DNA from: Bacteroidales bacterium
GTDB taxonomy: Bacteria; Bacteroidota; Bacteroidia; Bacteroidales; VadinHA17
DNA: 11,661 nucleotides
Assembly: GCA_003501665.1 (NCBI GenBank)
Contig: DNOQ01000467.1
Location: forward strand, 1 to 11,661
Direction: 5' to 3'
How positions within the stretch are numbered: position 1 is the first letter of the stretch; the number at the start of each line of letters is the position of its first letter. The position numbers and the translations under genes are program-made. The notes beneath the pieces are model-generated. The model made no database searches. It had not been told where the DNA came from and saw nothing but the letters and a program-made list of their open reading frames with translations. Positions 6,002-11,661 of this stretch are shown one piece after another.

Positions 6002-6880
6002 ATGGTAATGCGTACAATACTTGACAATATCAGGACTTATGTCGTGATAGCATTCGGACTGCTTGTAATATCTATTGCATGGACAGCCTTTCTTTTACCT
6101 CACCAGATATCTGGCAGCGGCGTCTCGGGAATAGCTGCCATTGTCTATTATGCCACAGGCATTCCCATGGGTTATACCTACTTCGCAATAAATGTGGTTC
6201 TTATTCTTATTGCGCTAAAGATCCTTGGAACAGGATTCGGTATCAAAACAATTTACGGTGTGGTGCTGTCTGCTGTAATGCTTACAGTTTTGCAACCGCT
6301 TATTCCAACCGCGGTGGTCCAGGAAAAATTCATGTCAGCCATAATCGGAGGCATGCTTTGCGGTACAGGACTTGGCATTATTTTTACCCGGGGAGGCAGC
6401 ACAGGTGGAACCGATATAGTTGCCATGGTGGTAACCAAATACCGCAATATCAGTCCGGGCAGGGTCATCCTTTTTTGCGACGTATTTATAATCAGTTCCT
6501 CATATGTTGTTCTCACCAACCTGGCATCGGCTCAAAGGATAGAGACCATGGTATATGGTTTCGTAACGATGGCAATACAGGCCTATACCCTTGACGCCAT
6601 TCTGTCGGGCAACCGGCAGTCTGTTCAGATGTTGATTTTCTCCAGGCATTTTGATAAGATAGCCGATGAGATTACTTCCAGGATGCACAGGGGAGTAACA
6701 ATTATCGATGGTACAGGCTGGTACACAAAGGAAAGCCAGAAAATGATCATTACCCTTGTAAGAAAAAATGAAGCCAGCGATATTTACAGGATCATAAAGA
6801 GTATCGACGACAAGGCTTTCATTACCGTAGCCAATGTTATGGGTGTCTACGGGAAAGGATTCGAAGAGCTTAAAAGATGA
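6002..6880 (+). CDS. YitT family membrane protein with DUF2179 domain
   Basis: This 292-residue protein has about six hydrophobic segments in residues 12-202 (for example YVVIAFGLLVISIAW near 13-27, FAINVVLILIALKIL 61-75 and VILFCDVFIISSSYVV 155-170). The conserved YitT loop RGGSTGGTDI lies at 130-139. A soluble C-terminal domain of about 70 residues (GVTIIDGTGWYTKES..., 231-287) follows and matches the DUF2179 domain that usually ends YitT proteins. The family sits in the inner membrane; its transported substrate is not established. The length is normal and the gene looks intact. Two ATGs (6002 and 6008) fit the start equally well; the first is kept because it directly follows the short leader. 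It has its own promoter and no obvious link to the glycosidase gene 106 bp downstream. Confidence 0.9.
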   Translation: MVMRTILDNIRTYVVIAFGLLVISIAWTAFLLPHQISGSGVSGIAAIVYYATGIPMGYTYFAINVVLILIALKILGTGFGIKTIYGVVLSAVMLTVLQPLIPTAVVQEKFMSAIIGGMLCGTGLGIIFTRGGSTGGTDIVAMVVTKYRNISPGRVILFCDVFIISSSYVVLTNLASAQRIETMVYGFVTMAIQAYTLDAILSGNRQSVQMLIFSRHFDKIADEITSRMHRGVTIIDGTGWYTKESQKMIITLVRKNEASDIYRIIKSIDDKAFITVANVMGVYGKGFEELKR

Positions 6881-6986
6881 TATCAGAATAAGTTTTCCTG
6901 TACATGCAACACGGGATACTTTTAATAACACAATGGCTCATTAGTTTAGTTTCTATGAACTGAAAACCTTCTTAAAATTCAGGATA

Positions 6987-9095
6987 ATGAAATACAAATT
7001 ACTTCTGTCCTTGCTTTTATTGATGCCATTTACGGCAGGAAAAGCTCAGTCAAGGTTTGACAACATTCTTTATGGCGTCGCCTATTATCACGAATATATG
7101 CCTTCAGAGAGGCTTGATGAGGATATCAGGCTGATGAAAGATGCCGGGATCTCGGTTGTCCGTGTCGGAGAATCGACATGGAGCCTGTTTGAACCCGGGG
7201 AAGGTGAATTTGAATTTGCCTGGATGGACAGGATAATTGACAAAATGCATGCCGCCGGTATCAAAGTGATCCTTGGTACGCCTACCTATTCAATACCGGC
7301 CTGGCTCTGGAACAAGCATCCTGAAGTGCTGCTCAGCTACCAGAAAGGCGAAAGGGCATATTACGGCATCCGTCAGAACATGAATATTACCAGCCCTGCA
7401 TACCTGTTCTATTGTGAACGGATTATCCGCAAAATGATGGAACATTATGCAAGTCACCCGGGAATAGTGGGTTTTCAGGTTGATAATGAAACTACCGCAC
7501 GGGATGTGAACAACTACGATTTCAATGTGGGTTTCAGAAGCTATCTGAAGAATAAATTCGGGACTCCGGAAAATCTTAATAAGATATGGGGGCTCCAATA
7601 CTGGGGAATGAACATCGGCAGCTGGGATGAACTTGCTCCCCGCGACGGAATTACCAACACGGGATACAAGCTTGAATGGGAACGTTTCAACAGGAAAGCC
7701 GTGGCGGATTTCCTGAAATGGCAGTCGCAGATAGTAAGTGAATACAAGAGGGATGACCAGTTCGTCATGCAGTGCTTTATGCCTGCGGTCCAGGATGTCG
7801 ACCAGATTGAAAGCTCAAAGTATATGGACATGTTGGCAGTGAATGTCTATCATGGCCAGCAGGATCAGCTTACAGGAAATGAAATTGCTTTTGCCGGTGA
7901 TTATTTCCGTTCGGTAAAGAATGGTCTGAACTACCTTATCACCGAGACCAATGCACAGACTATAGGGTGGAACTCGAGGATACAGCAGCCGCCATATCCC
8001 GGTCAGCTGCGTCAGAATGTATATGCTCATCTGGGATCTGGAGCCAACATGGTAGAATACTGGCACTGGCATTCCATTCATTACGGCCAGGAAACCTACT
8101 GGAAAGGAGTGCTTTCACACGACCTTCAACCTAACCGGGCCTACGCCGAGGTCACGAAGACGGCACAGGAACTCAAGCGCATCGGCAAAAAGCTGGTTAA
8201 TCTGAAAAAGGAAAACAAGGTGGCAATTCTGTTCAGCCACGATTCGAACGAAGCGCTCAATTTCATGCCCTTTGACCAGGGCGGATCAGCCTGGGAAAGC
8301 TCGGGGAACGATTTTTACAGGAATAATCTTGTGGCTCAGTTTCACAGGATCCTGTACAGAAACAACGTTGGAGTGGATTTCGTTTTTCCTGAGAATGCCA
8401 ATCTCAACAAATATGAACTTGTCATTATCCCTTCGCTCTACATTGCAAGCGACGAGCTGCTGAACAGGATCAGCGATTATGTAAGGAACGGAGGCCATGT
8501 TATCATGCAGTTCAAGTCGGGATTCTGCGATGAGAATTCCATGGTGAGGCCTGTTATGGCTCCCGGTCCGTTGAGGGAAGCATGCGGGTTTTATTATCAG
8601 GAATTCACCAACTTCACCTCAATGGCGCTGAAGGATGATCCATTCGGCGTTGGAGCTCAGGATAACAAAGTGAATACATGGGCAGAGTACCTTATTTATG
8701 ATAAGGCTGAACCCCTTGCTTTTTACGATCATCCTTATTTCGGGGAATATCCGGCCATAACCCGCAATAATTACGGCAAAGGCGGACTTTTGTATGAAGG
8801 CTGCATGGTTTCCGATGCGATTCAGGAAAAGATTATTCTGAATGAACTTGAAAAACTTAACATCAAATCAGCCGATCAGGATATAAGGTGGCCATTGATC
8901 ACCAAGTCGGGAAAGAATGATGAAAACAACACGATCCGTTACTATTACAATTACTCATCAGAGTTAAAAGAGTTAGTTTACCCGTACGGGGGAGGGAAGG
9001 AACTGATATCCGGCAAAAGGGTTGATAATCGGCAAAAGCTTCAGATTGCCCCGTGGGATGTACTGATCATTGAAGAAGTTGCCTCACAAAACTAA
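6987..9095 (+). CDS. Secreted GH42 beta-galactosidase-like glycosidase
   Basis: The 702 residues begin with a signal peptide (MKYKLLLSLLLLMPFTAGKA, cleavage probably after Ala20). A family 42 TIM barrel follows (about 25-400): YGVAYYHEYMPSERLDEDIRLMK-type opening, RVGESTWSLFEP (59-70), the acid/base motif GFQVDNE with Glu168, and the nucleophile motif LITETNAQ with Glu320, then NMVEYWHWHS (354-363). A Rossmann-like trimerisation domain occupies about 410-630 (KVAILFSHDSNEALNF, VIIPSLYIASDELL) and a small beta C-terminal domain ends the protein. GH42 enzymes hydrolyse terminal beta-galactosides, and some relatives take other beta-glycosides or alpha-L-arabinosides; the substrate here is not determined. 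The signal peptide implies periplasmic or surface action on plant or microbial galactan fragments. No SusC/SusD or other polysaccharide-utilisation genes adjoin it. Full length and intact. Confidence 0.93.
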   Translation: MKYKLLLSLLLLMPFTAGKAQSRFDNILYGVAYYHEYMPSERLDEDIRLMKDAGISVVRVGESTWSLFEPGEGEFEFAWMDRIIDKMHAAGIKVILGTPTYSIPAWLWNKHPEVLLSYQKGERAYYGIRQNMNITSPAYLFYCERIIRKMMEHYASHPGIVGFQVDNETTARDVNNYDFNVGFRSYLKNKFGTPENLNKIWGLQYWGMNIGSWDELAPRDGITNTGYKLEWERFNRKAVADFLKWQSQIVSEYKRDDQFVMQCFMPAVQDVDQIESSKYMDMLAVNVYHGQQDQLTGNEIAFAGDYFRSVKNGLNYLITETNAQTIGWNSRIQQPPYPGQLRQNVYAHLGSGANMVEYWHWHSIHYGQETYWKGVLSHDLQPNRAYAEVTKTAQELKRIGKKLVNLKKENKVAILFSHDSNEALNFMPFDQGGSAWESSGNDFYRNNLVAQFHRILYRNNVGVDFVFPENANLNKYELVIIPSLYIASDELLNRISDYVRNGGHVIMQFKSGFCDENSMVRPVMAPGPLREACGFYYQEFTNFTSMALKDDPFGVGAQDNKVNTWAEYLIYDKAEPLAFYDHPYFGEYPAITRNNYGKGGLLYEGCMVSDAIQEKIILNELEKLNIKSADQDIRWPLITKSGKNDENNTIRYYYNYSSELKELVYPYGGGKELISGKRVDNRQKLQIAPWDVLIIEEVASQN

Positions 9096-9121
9096 AGTCT
9101 CTTTTGGCAAAAGATTCTGTC

Positions 9122-9158
9122 TGCATTGAGGGTAACCGGCTGAATTTATTACCCTGCA
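9122..9158. terminator. Hairpin between convergent genes
   Basis: AGGGTAA (9129-9135) pairs with TTACCCT (9149-9155) across a 13-nt loop, and TGC/GCA outside it (9122-9124 with 9156-9158) can extend the stem past a 4-nt bulge. It lies between the convergent ends of the GH42 gene and the phosphoesterase gene, overlapping the latter's stop codon, so it could serve both directions. There is no T-tract, which keeps confidence low. Confidence 0.35.
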
Positions 9159-9889
9159 TGTGTCAGAGAATTTGATTTTCTCAGGGACTCGATCGTTTCC
9201 TTGATCAGGTCATATTCCAGGGTTTCAGTGTTCAGAATAATTCCTTCAAAACGACCAAGTGAACATGAACCGCAGTTTATGTACCGCTTTTTCCTGTTCA
9301 TATAATATGTATGATGAGATTCAAGTTTGTGTGTATGCCCCAGTATCAATACGTCACACTCTTTCAGCTTCCTGAGTGCATATGTAAGATAATTGAGGGT
9401 GTTATATTTCTTTGGAATGACACTTATTCCTTCATTACGCTTCAGAATATTAAAGTAAAGGTCCATCATGAATTTTAAATTTGACGTTCTTTTCAGTAAA
9501 AAGAAAATAAACTGCCCTAAGAATCTGCCCAGGAAATTTCCATTAAGCCAATCTGCATTGTGACCATGTTCAATGTGGATAACCTGTCCGCTTGAATTTG
9601 TGATTCTGTAAAATTCTTTACCAATAATATTCAAAATATCATGATTTCCTTTCAGAATAATGAACTTACTATTCAGAAGATATCTCACTAATAACGGTCT
9701 GGCCTTTCTGATTTCATAAAAAGAGTATTTCAAAAGCTCAAAAATATCGCCATTCAGAATTATTCTGTTGACGGAATATAGTTCCCTGAACTTCTCGATA
9801 CAACCAATGAACTCCTCATCATTCCACTGAAAAATACCGAGGTTATCACCGGTGTCTATATGTAAGTCGGATATAATTAACAAATTCAT
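9149..9889 (-). CDS. Calcineurin-like metallophosphoesterase
   Basis: The 246 residues carry the full set of metal-binding motifs of the calcineurin-like fold: SDLH (Asp8, His10), NGDIFE (Asp48), KGNHD (Asn82, His83), EHGH (His108, His110) and GHTH (His185, His187). Length and motif spacing resemble the LpxH/UDP-2,3-diacylglucosamine pyrophosphatase-like branch, but there is also an unusual hydrophobic and basic insert at about 115-152 (GRFLGQFIFFLLKRTSNLKF) that could make it membrane-associated. It cleaves phosphoester or pyrophosphate bonds; the substrate is unknown. It starts 12 bp after the glycosyltransferase gene's stop on the same strand, so both are probably one transcript. I infer that it acts on a phosphorylated lipid or sugar intermediate of the same pathway. 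There is no signal peptide, so it should be cytoplasmic or at the inner membrane's inner face. Confidence 0.88.
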   Translation of the reverse strand: MNLLIISDLHIDTGDNLGIFQWNDEEFIGCIEKFRELYSVNRIILNGDIFELLKYSFYEIRKARPLLVRYLLNSKFIILKGNHDILNIIGKEFYRITNSSGQVIHIEHGHNADWLNGNFLGRFLGQFIFFLLKRTSNLKFMMDLYFNILKRNEGISVIPKKYNTLNYLTYALRKLKECDVLILGHTHKLESHHTYYMNRKKRYINCGSCSLGRFEGIILNTETLEYDLIKETIESLRKSNSLTHAG

Positions 9890-9901
9890 TCTGAAATGGT
9901 T

Positions 9902-11041
9902 TTAATTGTAATTCATGATATACTGTGAGACCTGTTCAACCCCGTTCCTGATCATGTTTTTTCTTATATTACTGACCAACAGATTGTAATATTCTTTATT
10001 TCTGAGAAGGTTATTTACCAGATCAGGTAACTGACGGGGATTTTTTTTATAAATACCCATGCCGCTTTTACAGACAAATTCCATATTGCCTTTTTCCTGC
10101 TCCCATATATAGTTGTTGATAATGGGGACCTTCTCTGCCAGCAAAATTTCCATGCACACGGAAGCCCCGGCTTTGGTGATAACAACATCTGATATCTGTA
10201 TGAGCGAATAAGTAAAATCAATGAACCCAAAGATTCTTGTGTTATCGAGCTTATTTTTTTCTTTCAGCTCAGATAACTGTTTATAAAGAAAACCATCCCT
10301 TCCGCATACAACAGCAATCTCAGCATCAATGCAGGCTGAAGTCAGGGTCCTGAATATTTTCTCACCCCCGGGCATCCCATCACCGCCCCCCATTATTAGG
10401 ATTATCTTCGAGTCTTCTCTGAAACCCAGTTCCTTTCTCACCCGGAGTTTTGAAGTGTTATTTAAGAGAATTGAAAATTTATTATCCAGAACAAATGGGA
10501 ATACCTGTATATTTTTACTATCGATGCCTGCTTTCATACACTTACTTTTAAGCATGTCGCTGAAAACTATATATTTCTGATCTTCCATAAGAAACCAGCC
10601 TGAAGGAGCAGTAAAGGGATCAGTGACAACTACTACCGATGGAGTATTTAAATTGTTTTCACGCAGTATTTCATTGACAGGTCTGATCATTAAGTAGTGA
10701 AATATTATGATCTTGTCAGGTTTCTCTTTTAAAATAACCTTACTGATCGCGGGTTTGATGAAGTGAGCAGCAATTCCTGTTGATATTTTTGTAACTGATT
10801 TTATTTTACCGATTGCATAAAGCATTTCAAATGACCATAATGCTCTGTTTACGGAATTCTTATAGCCATCCTGTATAATCTTTCTTAAATACGGCCGGGT
10901 GTCTGAAAGTCCGTCATGAAGAATAATTTCAATTTCTGTGCTCTTGATGTTACTTATTGTTTCTGCAATTGCTTTTGCCGGAGCATAATGCCCACCGCCT
11001 GTTTTCAGATATATAAACATGTATTTTTCCATCCTGCCCAT
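9902..11041 (-). CDS. MGDG synthase/GT28-type glycosyltransferase
   Basis: Up to 379 residues with a two-domain GT-B layout. The N-terminal part (about 8-175) opens with the family's Gly-rich loop YLKTGGGHYAPAKAI (GGGH 15-18), as in MGDG synthase/UgtP proteins (PF06925). TDPFTAPSGWF (140-150) corresponds to the conserved TD..HxxW region. The C-terminal part (about 200-375) has IMGGGDGMPGG (217-226) and the nucleotide-sugar loop VITKAGASVCMEILL (287-301) with EQEKGN (314-319). Such enzymes move a sugar from UDP-sugar to diacylglycerol or another lipid at the inner membrane; the acceptor here is not known. The start is uncertain: ATGs at 11041, 11032 (residue 4) and 11020 (residue 8) are all possible, and the last has a GGAAAA upstream and matches the usual domain edge. 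It is co-oriented with the phosphoesterase 12 bp downstream. Confidence 0.88.
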   Translation of the reverse strand: MGRMEKYMFIYLKTGGGHYAPAKAIAETISNIKSTEIEIILHDGLSDTRPYLRKIIQDGYKNSVNRALWSFEMLYAIGKIKSVTKISTGIAAHFIKPAISKVILKEKPDKIIIFHYLMIRPVNEILRENNLNTPSVVVVTDPFTAPSGWFLMEDQKYIVFSDMLKSKCMKAGIDSKNIQVFPFVLDNKFSILLNNTSKLRVRKELGFREDSKIILIMGGGDGMPGGEKIFRTLTSACIDAEIAVVCGRDGFLYKQLSELKEKNKLDNTRIFGFIDFTYSLIQISDVVITKAGASVCMEILLAEKVPIINNYIWEQEKGNMEFVCKSGMGIYKKNPRQLPDLVNNLLRNKEYYNLLVSNIRKNMIRNGVEQVSQYIMNYN

Positions 11042-11055
11042 TTAATTAAACCGGG

Positions 11056-11063
11056 CAAAAATA
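11056..11063 (-). promoter_or_regulatory. Possible -7 box of the glycosyltransferase operon
   Basis: On the minus strand these bases read TATTTTTG, an exact match to TAnnTTTG, 14 bp before the first possible ATG of the glycosyltransferase. A TTG at 11082-11080 is the nearest -33 candidate, but its 16-nt spacing is shorter than usual. If transcription starts near 11049, the leader is very short for the first ATG and comfortable for the ATG at 11032 or 11020. Confidence 0.35.
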
Positions 11064-11272
11064 TTAATTATCATATATTCAAGTGGTTACAATATGATTA
11101 AATATTTGTTAATAATTTTTCCTGGCAGGAGGAAATAATCGGGCCCTTAAAAATCAGTCCCAGTAGTACAAAGTCTGTTAATCAGGATTATTGGCAGGTT
11201 GCTGATACTGACATTTGATTTGAGATTAATGACTGGAGAAAGATCTCAGGATTTCTCAAAAGAATTTGGTTA

Positions 11273-11431
11273 TCATTTGGCCTGTTTGGAGTCTTTCTTC
11301 TTTTTCTTATGCTTTGCATTTTTATCTTTATAAAACTTCTTAACAGACCTGCTGAGCCCGGGGATCTCCTTGCTTAATTCCAGTTTTTGATTATCCGGTT
11401 CAGATCTGGACGACTGGTTCAGAGCTGAAAA
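11273..11431 (-). pseudogene. Lys-rich C-terminal open frame without start
   Basis: An open minus-strand frame of 52 codons ends in a very basic tail (KKFYKDKNAKHKKKKKDSKQAK, shown here as two parts: KKFYKDKNAKH and KKKKKDSKQAK). It is bounded upstream by a TAG at 11434-11432 and contains no ATG, so it cannot be a complete gene as read. It could be the tail of a decayed gene. The complementary plus-strand frame over the same bases reads as a hydrophobic segment (LFGVFLLFLMLCIFIF), which is what the reverse of Lys codons gives, so one of the two is a shadow. I slightly favour the minus strand. Confidence 0.2.
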
Positions 11432-11661
11432 CTATCTCAGGCACCAGGAAAATATTTGATATTATTTCAGTTAATTTCAAATGTTTTGAGCTTGTACCGG
11501 ATCTTTGATATATGTTATCATTTCATATCCGGATCAACATATCTGTATTATTGCGGACATAATTTTATTCTTCTTTGAATTAATATCCGCTCTTCCCTCT
11601 ATTAGAAGGGGGATGGCTTTTCAGGTCCTTTCTCGATATTGTCACCACTTTCACAGTTGTT

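Larger units (their letters stand above)
11042..11661. other. Upstream region of the glycosyltransferase; no firm gene
   Basis: These 620 bases at the window edge hold the leader and presumed promoter of the glycosyltransferase operon in the first 60 bp. Only short, start-less open frames follow, on both strands: a Lys-rich minus-strand frame (11273-11431, listed separately), a hydrophobic plus-strand frame over the same bases, and a second minus-strand frame of about 46 codons ending near 11403. A CCGGAT/ATCCGG inverted pair (11497-11502 with 11527-11532) is weak. The rest is AT-rich and I see nothing assignable; a gene entering from beyond the right edge cannot be excluded. Confidence 0.45.

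Noticed and set aside
6079..6931. Several 88-171-codon frames on both strands over the YitT gene
   Set aside because: All overlap a clear YitT coding sequence in another frame; shadows.
7290..8498. Open frames of 63-102 codons within the GH42 gene
   Set aside because: All are inside the GH42 reading frame, which carries both catalytic glutamates; shadows.

Overview
The window looks like a chromosomal segment of a member of the Bacteroidota, probably Bacteroidales or a close relative. The evidence is moderate-to-low GC with AGA/AGG, CTT and ATA codons used freely, very weak Shine-Dalgarno sequences, a good Bacteroidota-type promoter (TTTG, 20 nt, TAnnTTTG) in front of the YitT gene, and the gene families present: Fib_succ_major repeat protein, Haem_bd small cytochromes, DPP-IV-like S9 peptidase and a GH42 glycosidase.

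The left 4.1 kb is a patch of broken genes. From left to right it holds an unassigned stretch (1-395); a minus-strand SNF2 helicase missing its start and Walker A region and split by a one-base frameshift; a 230-bp scrap with a plus-strand open frame of unknown family; a minus-strand DPP-IV-like S9 peptidase fragment, cut off just after its catalytic serine; a minus-strand lipoprotein-type alpha/beta hydrolase, cut off just after its own nucleophile; and the C-terminal end of a Fib_succ_major protein on the plus strand. Once a second one-base slip is corrected, the hydrolase and the S9 peptidase form one continuous chimeric reading frame, so these pieces look joined by deletion or recombination and not only damaged by point mutation. 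Assembly or read error cannot be excluded from sequence alone.

From about 4.3 kb the genes look intact. Two small membrane-anchored c-type haem proteins (CxxCH plus a KMP motif) lie in tandem on the plus strand. A 369-bp gap follows, containing an 8-bp-arm hairpin and a possible 55-residue minus-strand membrane protein. Next is a small charged minus-strand protein, divergent from a YitT-family membrane protein. A secreted GH42 beta-galactosidase-like enzyme follows YitT on the plus strand. Convergent with it is a minus-strand pair: an MGDG-synthase/GT28-type glycosyltransferase followed 12 bp later by a calcineurin-like metallophosphoesterase, plausibly one operon for a membrane glycolipid or envelope glycan. 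The last 620 bp hold the promoter region of that operon and a Lys-rich open frame without a start.

I see no CRISPR array, tRNA, rRNA, complete mobile element or defence system. The most distinctive features are the chimeric gene debris on the left and the glycosyltransferase-phosphoesterase pair on the right.
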